Below the pieces are notes generated by a model. It searched no databases, had not been told where the DNA came from, and saw only the letters and a list, made by a program, of their open reading frames with translations. Positions 55,104 through 64,000 of a stretch of DNA of 64,000 nucleotides are shown here, one piece after another. Position 1 is the stretch's first letter. The number at the start of each line of letters is the position of its first letter. The position numbers were made by a program, and so were the translations under genes. Location: contig QPMI01000032.1 in NCBI GenBank assembly GCA_004431415.1, forward strand, positions 116,251-180,250, written 5' to 3'. The stretch is from Cyanophora paradoxa (taxonomy: Eukaryota > Glaucocystophyceae > Cyanophorales > Cyanophoraceae).

Positions 55104-55545
55104 AACAATGAATCTATATTTACAAATGCATTTTTTGAATCAACTACACCAACTAACACTGAGATTTTCACAATATATGAGGTCCTTACTGAATATGGTT
55201 TGTGTCACAGGTGTCACAGGTCTATCCCGTGGATTTTAAAAATCAATTTCTCACTAGGACTTTCCTTGGGATTGACCTGTGACACCTGTGACACCTGTGA
55301 CACCCAATTTTCTAAGGGTCCCCCCTTAGACTCAATAAAACATGATAAAAACATATCAATTTCATGTATAATTACGATTGAATTCAATAAGAGATCGATT
55401 TGTTTTATTTAACAAATGAATCATTTATGGATCTTAATCGAGTTTAGCGATATATTTCCGATTAAATGAATTAAATTTAATTAAATTTAATCGAGAAAGT
55501 ACATGAATATAATATCGATTAAATCAATTAACTTTTAGACCAATC
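55104..55545. other. AT-rich flank right of PLV-C
   Basis: No gene. Holds repeat copy 2 (55202-55304) and a TCGATTAAAT-rich stretch (55430-55530) that mirrors the left flank at 28860-29090. Possibly part of a longer, eroded TIR. Confidence 0.45.
55202..55304. repeat. ~100-bp inverted-repeat unit with GTGTCACAG arms, copy 2
   Basis: GTGTCACAGGTGTCACAGGT, CTATCCC, a centre with GATTTTAAAAATCA, GGGATTGACCTGTGACACCT and extra GTGACACC units. Partner of 45621-45719. Confidence 0.8.
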
Positions 55546-55828
55546 ACACATAGTAAAATGCGGAGTTTTAACCAGAGGCAAGATCTAATTGAGATTCAGT
55601 TATATTATTCGGAAATATATACAGATTATCGATAGACTCAGTAAGACTAATCGGAAAATAAGAGAAATTTACGATAAAATATCGAAAAGAATACAAAATA
55701 ATCGAAATAAATGAATATTCGATAAGATATACACAGATTATCGATTGATTGAAATAGAATATACGAGATATATCAACAAAATCAATTAAGATAAGCCGAG
55801 GGTTAAAACTCCGCATTTTACTATGTGT
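55546..55828. mobile_element. MITE-like element with perfect 28-bp terminal inverted repeats
   Basis: ACACATAGTAAAATGCGGAG plus TTTTAACC (55546-55573) is exactly inverted at 55801-55828. The 283-bp element has an AT-rich, TCGATA-rich interior and no coding capacity. No clear TSD seen. Confidence 0.75.
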
Positions 55829-55983
55829 AGTGTTGACCTGCTATATACGTGGTTCATAATGCAACGTTTCAGCTTTCGACTTTCGAGCATGAAAGGCGAG
55901 GGGAAAAAGTGGTTTTCGAGGGGAAAACGTAAGGAGGTCGGGTGAACAGTTCCGCTTCGAATTTAAATTTAAATCATTGAGTC

Positions 55984-57720
55984 TTGTTGAAATCATTGAA
56001 TTGCATTCCACTCCTAGAGATCTCCTCTCCTCTAGATCTCCTCTCGCTGCACGCGCGCGCATGCGCAGCTTCAGCTGCAGGCGCCCCCGCGAATATGGTG
56101 CGCCGTCTATCTGCATCACCGATGCGGACCGCTGATGCCTGCATGCGAAAATCCGATTTTCGCAGCCGGAGACACGATCGAGGGCCAAGCGCCGCGGCTT
56201 CAGTGGCCCCAACGCCGCGGCGTCAGTGGCCCCAACGCCGAAGCGGAAATGCGGGCGTCGAGGCAAAGCAGAAGGTGCGCGTCGATCGCCTCGAGCTTCT
56301 GCAATCGCAGATATCGATATCGATCGCGAGCGCTTTTTTGCAGCGAGTTCGCTCTCGCTGGAAACGCTGCCGGACGACGTTCTCTGGCAAGTGCTCGAGC
56401 ACCTCGGAGCAGCGGACGCCTTCGACTCGCTGGCGGGCGCGCGCGAGCCGCCGCCTGCGGGACCTCGTCCGTGGCCACGGCACTTGGAGCTCGCTTTCGC
56501 TGCCGTGGCCCTACTTCCGCAAGCACCTCGGGCAATTGCGGCACGAGGAGGAAAAGAAGTGGCCGATCGTCAGCCCGCGGCGAATTCTGGAGGCCTGGGC
56601 GGCGCGGGTGGAGAAGGGCCTCGTGAAGGTGCGCTCGAGCTCGCACGTGCGTCGGACGCGAAAAGCTTCGGCGTTCCATGGCCATGACTTCACTGCAGGC
56701 GCGGTCCTTTCAGGTGGACACGACGATCGATGGGAAGACGTGGACCCGGACCTCTACGGAGACGACTTATACATTGACATTGAGGAGAAGTACGGGACGG
56801 ATCTGGACGTGATGTGCGACGTCGACTCGCCACACCCGAACAAGTACAACAATTACGGCAGCTCCGAGTTCTGGGGCCGGGCTGTCCCTTCCTCCGCTTC
56901 CTTCGCCACATGGGCCCGAGCTGCAGAGCATCTCCATCACCCACGGCGGCGTGCGCCCATTGATTACGACTGTCTGCGCGAATTTTTGAATCGATCGCGA
57001 TTTCGCTTAAGCCTGTTTCGTGAATCAGATCTCGCCTCCGTACGGTCTCTCTCCGGTCCTGAATGCCAGCTGGGGGCCGACTACGACTACAGGATGCTCT
57101 GGGAGGCGGAGGAAAAGGCAAGCTGCGAGCTCCTTAAAATTAGGCCTTTTCTTGACCGAAAACGGTACCGGTGCAGGCTCTGATGGGCAGGCTAGCGCTG
57201 TACGTGGCCGCGCTCCTGGCGCAGCTCGCGCCTCTCGGCTCCACCCTTCAGAGCTTCTCGATCCGCCTCTGCGGGGAGCCGCCTCGCGCCGGTGCGGATG
57301 CGCATGCGATACCGTAGAAGTTCTCGAGACCTTTCGCTGTTTTCCCTGGCTGAGCTGGGCCGGGGGCGCGACGCATGCAGTCAAAAGCTATCCCATTCGA
57401 GGGAGTTCGTGTGCTTTGTTCGCAAAATTGCGCACTCGAGCTCGTTGTCACATTTCGCGCAGTCTAGTCCTGCAGGGGTCACTGGCGCGAGCTGAAGCCG
57501 GCCCTCGCCCCTTTCTCCGCCCTCCGCCGCCTCCACATCTACGCCGTACACCTCCTCGAAGCCGAGGAGCTGCGCACCGTCGGCGCCGCGCTGCCGGCCC
57601 TCCGCGAGCTCGGCACCTGGTGCAAAGGGGACGAGAAGAGGGGCGCAGTCGACCCCGCGGCGCGCCTCTCCCCCCTTCAGGAGCTCATCCCGAGCCTTGA
57701 AGCGGTGCCTTGAGCTTTTC
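55984..57720 (+). pseudogene. Host F-box / leucine-rich protein gene, frame-broken or intron-containing
   Basis: GC-rich. An F-box LSLETLPDDVLWQVLEHLG with AADAFDSLAGA (about 56364-56440) continues in another frame as SRRLRDLVRGHGTWSSLSLP, then WPYFRKHLGQLRHEEEKKWP. The shift is in a GC-dinucleotide run. A third segment (57185-57305) reads LALYVAALLAQLAPLGSTLQ and a fourth (57495-57720) LRRLHIYAVHLLEAEELRTV, both LRR-like, ending SLEAVP. The order fits an SCF substrate-recognition protein. Breaks may be introns, decay or sequence errors. Confidence 0.6.
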
Positions 57721-58837
57721 GAATTACGGACTAGATTATCATCTCCCATCAGCGAGATCAAAGAATACGGGGACATATACTAGACTCGCGCCCAGTGATA
57801 TCGATACGCCCCGGCCCCTTTAGTTTTACAGACTGTGACCCCGTCGACGTCGTGTCGCGATCATGAGCCGCTGCACGGCCTCCAATTGCCCAAATTACAA
57901 TTGCAAGCTGCCTCGTGCATTCGCCCCCCTGTGGCGAGCCGCCCTAGGCCTTTCGCCGCGCTTTGCGGCCTCCCTAGCTATATATAGGCCTCGGCCTGCC
58001 CCTTCTCCGGATCCCCTCCTCCCGTTTCCCCCATTAATCACAGCAAGGTCGTTAATTCCTTGCTCCCCCTCTCTCCGCATATGATTGCGGGGGCGGGCGG
58101 CCGCGGGGCGGGTGGGGAGGCGGGGCGGGGTAATGTATGGCGGGGGCGGGCGGGGCGGCGGGGGCGGGGCCCGAGGCCGGCGGCCGGCGGCCGCGGCCCC
58201 GACCTAATTGCGATCTAACTGAGTCGTCGACCTAATTGCAATTAGATCGCAATCAGGTCCTTGCAATTGGATCGCAATTAGGTCCTTATGCCCATTTTAT
58301 TGTCGGAATTTAGTCGGGGCGATCCAATATATTAAGTCTCAGTTAGGTCGTAATTAGATCAGTTGACGTTCGGACCCCTTTTTACTAGTGATCATGAGAA
58401 GGAGCCGTCGGGGCGGGGGAGCAGCGCCGAGACGGTTTCCGCGTCCTGCTTCGAATTCTATGTCAAATTTTGTCAAATTTGTCAAATGCGCCCAGCAGCA
58501 GGCGTAGAACAATTAGAACCTTTCCTTGGCCCGCAGACCCTGCGGCCAGCTTTCAGAGGAGTCCGCTCTTTCTCTCTTTTATTTTCTTTCCACGGACCGC
58601 TGCCTTTCTTTCACTTTCTTAGCAAACGTCTCATACCTTTTTTCGGGCCTGGCCCCTAGCCCGGTGCACCAGATTGTTTAGCACAGTCGGCTGCTAGCGG
58701 GGCTGCGCCCCCTCCCTTGAACAACTACAGCTAGTTCTCTTGTATGGGCCCAGCCCACTGCTTTCACGAAGGCTTTTTTGAGATTTTTGCCTTCGGCCCT
58801 GCAACTTAGACTAGAGATTAGATAGGCCTAAGCCTGG
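57721..58837. other. Host noncoding region with GC-rich and AATTGCAATTAG repeats
   Basis: 58083-58200 is almost pure G/C. 58200-58340 repeats GACCTAATTGC(A/G)ATC and its complement several times (foldback-like). No gene is supported; the short frames here are low-complexity. Confidence 0.4.
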
Positions 58838-58885
58838 ATGTGGGGGGGGGGGGGGGGGGGGGGGAGGGGCGGGGGGAGGGGGGCG
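58838..58885 (+). repeat. Long guanine homopolymer and G-rich tract
   Basis: About 24 consecutive G, then AGGGGCGGGGGGAGGGGGG. A strong G-quadruplex candidate whose exact length is unreliable in any assembly. Confidence 0.9.
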
Positions 58886-59144
58886 GCGGGGCTAGGAAGA
58901 GGGTGCCCGCATAGGTAAGGACGCGCCCGCTCAGGACCCCTCGGCGGCGACGGGAGCGGAGGAGGTAAAAACAAATTTAAATCACAGGCATTCACGTTCA
59001 GCTACAGACTGCAAGCGCATGCGCAGCTGCACTGTCTCCTGCACAGTGCCTGCACTGCGGCAGCTACAAATTTCCTACAATTACTACTAGTATATATATA
59101 GGCTACTTGGCTTAGTAGGCTGCACATATCGTTGCAGGATTACT

Positions 59145-59575
59145 ACGTATACCGTACGTGTAACACTTAAGTAATTAATGCGGGCACTTTAGTATTTTTT
59201 TGAGAGACTACGGAAGGGCAAACCCCCCGTATAGGTACTACGGTAGTAAAATTAAAAATCGACAAAGCAATCACAAATCAAAGATAGTCGTAGGCAATCG
59301 CGATCGCAAGACGTATATACGCATAAGAACTAGGGATCACGACGAGGGACAATGCGGTCCCAAATTAATGCGTTTTTCGCTGTCAAAACGCATTAATTTG
59401 GGACCGCATTAATATCGAAACGCTAAGAAAGTGCTGTATGTACCCCCTTACAGCAGCCAAAAGGCTTAAGCTTCAAAACGCATTAATTCGGTGCCACATT
59501 ATTATCAATACCAGGGTCCGGGTCCAAAAACGCATTTATTACTGGCGCATTAATTAAGTGTTACACGGTAGTATA
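59145..59575. mobile_element. Foldback/MITE-like element with AACGCATTAATT units
   Basis: GTGTAACACTTAAGTAATTA (59158) is matched inverted by TAATTAAGTGTTACAC (59551-59566). Inside lies a perfect 26-bp inverted repeat (59351-59376 / 59385-59410) with AACGCATTAATTTGGGACC, and degenerate copies near 59480 and 59527. It resembles the element at 28391-28656 in build. Confidence 0.55.
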
Positions 59576-59773
59576 CTAGTAGCCTAGTAGCTAGTATTGG
59601 TAGTATGGTACTAGCGCAGAAAACAAAATCCGACCGTCGACCGATGATATCGATCGTGTCTTTGGCACTTCCGGGATCACGGCGGGATCGGATATCGAAT
59701 CATATTAACGATACCGTAATACACATATATTATGTCATGCAAATTTATGTCGTTTTAAACCCGAGCCTTCAGA

Positions 59774-61366
59774 CTCTTTCTACATGCATCATTGAATTGT
59801 CCTTCTAACCCAGGGCATGCGCAGAGCCGGCTCTGCCTTCGCGTACGCGTGCGCCTCGGGCGCGTCGCCGTGACGCGACGACGGTAATGGTGGCCACTCC
59901 GCCCCGGACGCCCCGTGCGCCACGCCGCGCTCGCGCCATCCCTTCCCCGCGCCGGGCCCCGCGGCGCTCCTCTGAGGCGGCGGACAGGCCGCGGCGGCTG
60001 TGGTGAGCGGGCGGCTGTGGTGAGCAGGCAGGCCTCGCGGCCTCCGCCCAGCAGCTCATCGCCGCCTCCGCCTCGGCGTCGGCGTGTGCGCGCCGGCCCC
60101 CGCCCCGGCCTCCGCCCCCGGCGCTTGCTGAGAAACAAGCCGCAGGCCGGCGGGCGCGGGGCGCTGCGGCTCATGGAGGTGGCGGCGCTCGTCCTCGCCG
60201 CCGCCCTCAAGGCCGGCAACGAGCGCCTGTGCGCCGGCCGCCCGCCCGCCCCCGCCCCCGCCCCGCCGCCTCGCCTGAGGGCGCGGGTGCCCAGCAGCCT
60301 GACGATGCGGCGGACAAGTACGCGAGGCTCTTCGCGCACGCCGACGCCCCGCGGCCCTCGCCCTGCAGCTCCTCCACCGCCACCGCGTCGACTCCCCGCT
60401 CCTCGCGCCCCACCGCCACCCCGCCCGCTTCTCCCTCGTCGCCCTCCTCGGCCTGCCCCGCCCCGCCCGCTCGTCCCTCGCGGGCCTGACGGGCGGGCGG
60501 GACAGATCCCGGGCGGCCTCCTTCACGTCCCTCTTCCGGGCGCACGCGGCCGGCGCCTGAGACCGCGCCATCGCCATGCAGGCGCCCGGACCCCTCCGCC
60601 CCGCCCCCCGCCCCGCCCGCCCCGCGCCCTCTGACGGAGCCGCAGGGCGCGCCCCCGCCGCCCTCCCTGCCCTCGTACACATCCCCGAACTCCTCTCTTC
60701 CCTCGTCTCCAGTGCGCCGTACCCCTCCGAACCCGGCGCGGCGCCTCGTACCCCGCCCGACGCCGGCGCCGCTCCGGCAGACGCGCCTCTGGTGGCCGGC
60801 TCGGCGACCTCTTCCACGAGCTCCCAGCCGCGCCAGCGAGCTCCCCAGCCACGCAGCAGCCCGTACCCCCCCCAACTGGACTCGCGTACCCCCTCAACCC
60901 CGGGCGCGCAGGCGATGTACAGGGCGCTGCTGGAGGTGCTGGGGCCCGGTACCCCCAGACGTCGGTCAGCCTGCCTGGCCGCGCCGTCGTCCTCCCGAGC
61001 CCCCCATGGCGCCCCCGCCGCGCGCCGCTGGCGCGCTGCAGCGCGCCGGCTGCGCCGCCGGCTGGCGCCGCCGGGCTGCACGGCGCCGCACGGGCCCGAG
61101 GGCGCATCCCAGCGAAACACGCTGCTCAACTGTCCGTGCGAGCTTTCTCGCCCCGCCCCTCCCCCCTCCCCCCCTAGCTTGCTTCGTCCGCCGTTTTTTG
61201 GAGCGGATCCAACGCTGCCGTTTTTTCGCCCCCCCCCCCCCCCCCCCTCTGCCGTTTTTTGGAGCGGAACCAACGCTGACGCTGGCCGTGCAGCACGCAT
61301 CCGCCGGCAAAGAGCTCTACTGTGCGTCGCCCCGGCCCTCCACTGAATGAAATGACTGACTGAATT
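59774..61366 (+). repeat. 1.6-kb host segment, copy 1
   Basis: Near-identical to 62402-64000 in the same orientation. Most differences are lengths of C or G runs. It is extremely GC-rich, with Ala/Pro/Arg-rich frames on both strands, of which I trust none as a gene. CGTTTTTTGGAGCGGA(T/A)CC occurs twice near its end, around a C-homopolymer. Confidence 0.85.
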
Positions 61367-62401
61367 CGACTGGCGGTGCAGTGGGTTAGACGTTGCTCTA
61401 GCTGCAGCAACGGCGGCCGGGGAGGCTGATCGCGGTGCCGTCCCTGCCCCGCCCACCCGAGCATGCGCAGCGGCTTCTGACGGTGCCGCGCCTCTTGGGC
61501 CAGGAAGCTGGCGGAAGCCCGGAGCCAGTGACCATCGCTGTTCCAGCCTGGCTAGCGGATCACACGTACGCCCGTACCCCTTCCGCGGCATCAATATATA
61601 ACCCCTCCCCGCTCATTCTCTCCGCACTACAGGCAGGAAGCAGCGAAGCAGAGAGCAGCGCGCGCCCGAGTTCTTCAGCAGCGACGTCGACCGGCCGAGA
61701 GGAAGTCAATTTGATCCGTCATATAGGGGCAGGAAAGCATGTAGAAAGCGTTTCAGGAAGCATTTTTAGATCAGTGTAGATGCGCTATAATGTCTGAGCA
61801 GCGTTTGGTAGTCGGCAACCCGAAAATTCGGTCTGCCAGCTGCCATACAAACCCAACCACAGGTGGTTGGGAATGTATGGCAGTTGGCAAGCGAGGGGTA
61901 CGGGGAAATCCGTGCAAATCGGGCGAGAATTGTGTTAATTTACGACAAAATTAAAACATAAAATAGACCGAATTACCTAATTTTGGGGGGAGAAACACGA
62001 AAATTGCGCTATTTTATCGAAATTTCGGCTCCCCCCCCGATCAAAATCCCCACCGTGTGGCACCAAATTAAAATATTGAGCACGAAATTGGCCACTTCCT
62101 AGCGCGAGCTCTAGGTCGCCGGGCCGGCGCTCCTCGCCCAGGCGCGTACAGACTCCGCGCATGTTCCAACGCCTTCATAGACATATATATAAGATAGAGC
62201 ACCCTGTGAAACTTCAGAATCCGGGTTCTCAATAGTAGGCGGGCTTAGCGCGAAATTGCCTAGGGCGGCATCGAACCCGGGTTGTTCCATTCCAACAGAA
62301 TTCTTGAAGTTCGGGTACCTTAGCGGACTTAACAATAGGTAGCTAGCGACTCCGTGACGGGCCGGAGGTTCCTAGCGATCTTAGCTGGGTTTATGAGAAG
62401 G
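61367..62401. other. Spacer between the two 1.6-kb repeats
   Basis: No gene recognised. Contains TATATATAAC (61590) followed by a GA-rich stretch, and an imperfect 26-bp hairpin (61834-61859 / 61864-61889). Confidence 0.5.
61834..61889. repeat. Imperfect 26-bp hairpin with 4-nt loop
   Basis: TGCCAGCTGCCATACAAACC plus CAACCA, loop CAGG, then TGGTTGGGAATGTATGGCAG plus TTGGCA. Three mismatches. Size and bulges resemble a small-RNA precursor, or a minimal foldback element. Confidence 0.7.
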
Positions 62402-64000
62402 CTCTATTTCTACATGCATCATTGAAGTTGTCCTTCTAACCCAGGGCATGCGCAGAGCCGGCTCTGCCTTCGCGTACGCGTGCGCCCTCGGCGCGTCGCC
62501 GTGACGCGACGACGGTAATGGTGCCACTCCGCCCGGACGCCCCGTGCGCCACGCCGCGCTCGCGCCATCCTTCCCCCGCGCCGGGCCCCGCGCGCTCCTC
62601 TGAGGCGGCGGACAGGCCGCGGCGGCTGTGGTGAGCGGGCGGCTGTGGTGAGCAGGCAGGCCCTCGCGGCCTCCGCCCAGCAGCTCATCGCCGCCTCCGC
62701 CTCGGGCGTCGGCGTGTGCGCGCCGCCCCCGCCCGGCCTCCCGCCCCCGGCGCTTGCTGAGAAACAAGCCGCAGGCCGGCGGGCGCGGGGCGCTGCGGCT
62801 CATGGAGGGCGGCGCTCGTCCTCGCCGCCGCCCTCAAGGCCGGCAACGAGCGCCTGTGCGGCCGCCCGCCCCCCCCCGCCCCCGCCCCCCCCCGCCCTCG
62901 CCCTGAGGGCGCGGGTGCCCAGCAGCCTGACGATGGCGGCGGACAAGTACGCAGGCTCTTCGCGCACGCCGACGCCCCCGCGGCCCTCGCCCTGCAGCTC
63001 TCCACCGCCACCGCGTCGACTCCCCGCTCCTCCCGCCCCCACCGCCCACCCGCCCGCTTCTCCCTCGTCCCCTCCTCGGCCTGCCCGCCCCGCCCGCTCG
63101 TCCCTCGCGGGGCCTGACGGGGCGGGGCGGGGACAGATCCCGGGGCGGCCTCCTTCACGTCCCTCTTCCGGGCGCACGCGGCCGGCGCCTGAGACCGCGC
63201 CATCGCCATGCAGGCGCCCGGACCCTCCCGCCCCGCCCCCGCCCCGCCCCCCCGCGCCCTCTGACGGAGCCGCAGGGCGCGCCCCCGCCGCCCCTCCCTG
63301 CCCTCGTACACATCCCCGAACTCCTCTTCCCTCGTCTCCAGTGCGCCGTACCCCTCCGAACCCGGCGCGGCGCCTCGTACCCCGCCCCGACGCCGGCGCC
63401 GCTCCGGCAGACGCGCCGCTGGTGGCCGGCTCGGCGACCTCTTCCACGAGCTCCCCAGCCGCGCCAGCGAGCTCCCCAGCCACGCCAGCAGGCCCGTACC
63501 CCCCCAACTGGACTCGGCGTACCCCCTCAACCCCGGGCGCGCAGGGCGATGTACAGGGCGCTGCTGGAGGTGCTGGGGGCCCGGTACCCCCCAGGACGTC
63601 GGTCAGGCCTGCCTGGCCGCCGCCGTCGTCCTCCCGAGCCCCCCATGGGCGCCCCCGCCGGCGCGCCGCGGCGCGCTGCAGCGCCGCCGGCTGGCGCCGC
63701 CGCTGGCGCCGCGGCTGCACGGGCGCGCCACGGCCCGAGGGCGCATCCCAGCGAACACGCTGCTCAACTGTCCGTGCGAGCTTTCTTCGCCCCGCCCTCC
63801 CCCTCCCCCCCTAGCTTGCTTCGTCCGCCGTTTTTGGAGCGGATCCAACGCTGCCGTTTTTTCGCCCCCCCCCCCCCCCCTCTGCCGTTTTTTGGAGCGG
63901 AACCAACGCTGACGCTGGCCGTGCAGCACGCATCCGCCGGCAAAGAGCTCTACTGTGCGTCGCCTCCGGCCCTCCACTGAATGAAATGACTGACTGAATT
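62402..64000 (+). repeat. 1.6-kb host segment, copy 2 (reaches the window edge)
   Basis: Second copy of 59774-61366. The window ends at the equivalent of the copy 1 end (CTGACTGAATT), so the repeat unit with spacer could continue as a tandem array outside the window. Confidence 0.85.

Noticed and set aside
60056-61594. 512-aa minus-strand frame and many overlapping frames in the 1.6-kb repeat
   Set aside because: Extreme GC content keeps frames open on both strands, and the frames are not conserved between the two repeat copies because of indels.
62270-62345. GGTTCGATGCC on the minus strand, like a tRNA B-box
   Set aside because: The five bases before and after the loop do not pair and I found no acceptor stem or A-box at proper spacing, so no tRNA is called.

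Overview
The window is nuclear DNA of an unnamed unicellular eukaryote (a protist or alga). GC-rich host sequence, with alanine/proline/arginine-rich reading frames and one broken F-box gene, flanks AT-richer integrated DNA viruses of the Polinton-like virus (PLV) type. I cannot name the host. The viruses are recognised by an rve-type integrase, major and minor capsid proteins, an A32/FtsK-like packaging ATPase, terminal inverted repeats (TIRs) and target-site duplications (TSDs).

Layout. (1) PLV-A spans 76-25509, with identical 337-bp TIRs and a 6-bp TSD (GATCAT). Its replicase gene is broken twice. A 2.8-kb GC-rich retroposon (4569-7390, with a terminal A-run on the minus strand and a 14-bp TSD) sits in the middle of it. 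A complete second virus, PLV-B (8074-19315, 243-bp TIRs, 5-bp TSD TCACC), sits in its 5' part. Removing both inserts and one copy of each TSD leaves 4281 nt in one frame (1426 codons), so PLV-A was an intact element of about 11.4 kb, the same size and gene order as PLV-B. (2) Positions 25510-29447 are host sequence with several foldback or MITE-like elements. (3) PLV-C (about 29448-55103, 156-bp TIR-like arms) is a larger, distant PLV. It has a protein-primed PolB, a primase-polymerase/SF3 helicase, an integrase, a capsid module, a phage-like fibre with HxH repeats and an S74 chaperone, a patatin-discoidin protein and a SpeD-like decarboxylase. (4) Positions 55104-64000 are host sequence: an F-box gene, hairpins, a long G-run, and a 1.6-kb segment present twice.

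How the genes work together. In PLV-A and PLV-B one strand carries the replicase (PolB-like + SF1 helicase + HNH-like zinc domain) overlapping the integrase by one base, then an ~85-aa basic protein, a ~255-aa basic protein and the minor capsid protein. The other strand carries the major capsid protein and the packaging ATPase. Genes for replication and for the small basic protein share an upstream motif (a TATATATA run plus CTTTAAAGA-like sequence) in all three viruses. PLV-C adds genes that suggest host attachment (fibre, discoidin), membrane lipid cleavage (patatin) and polyamine metabolism (SpeD-like).

Data quality. Frames in PLV-A and PLV-B are almost all intact, whereas PLV-C genes carry many single-base shifts, most of which can be explained by one missing base in a homopolymer. 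The two copies of the 1.6-kb host repeat also differ mostly by homopolymer length. Consensus errors are therefore a serious alternative to decay for PLV-C.
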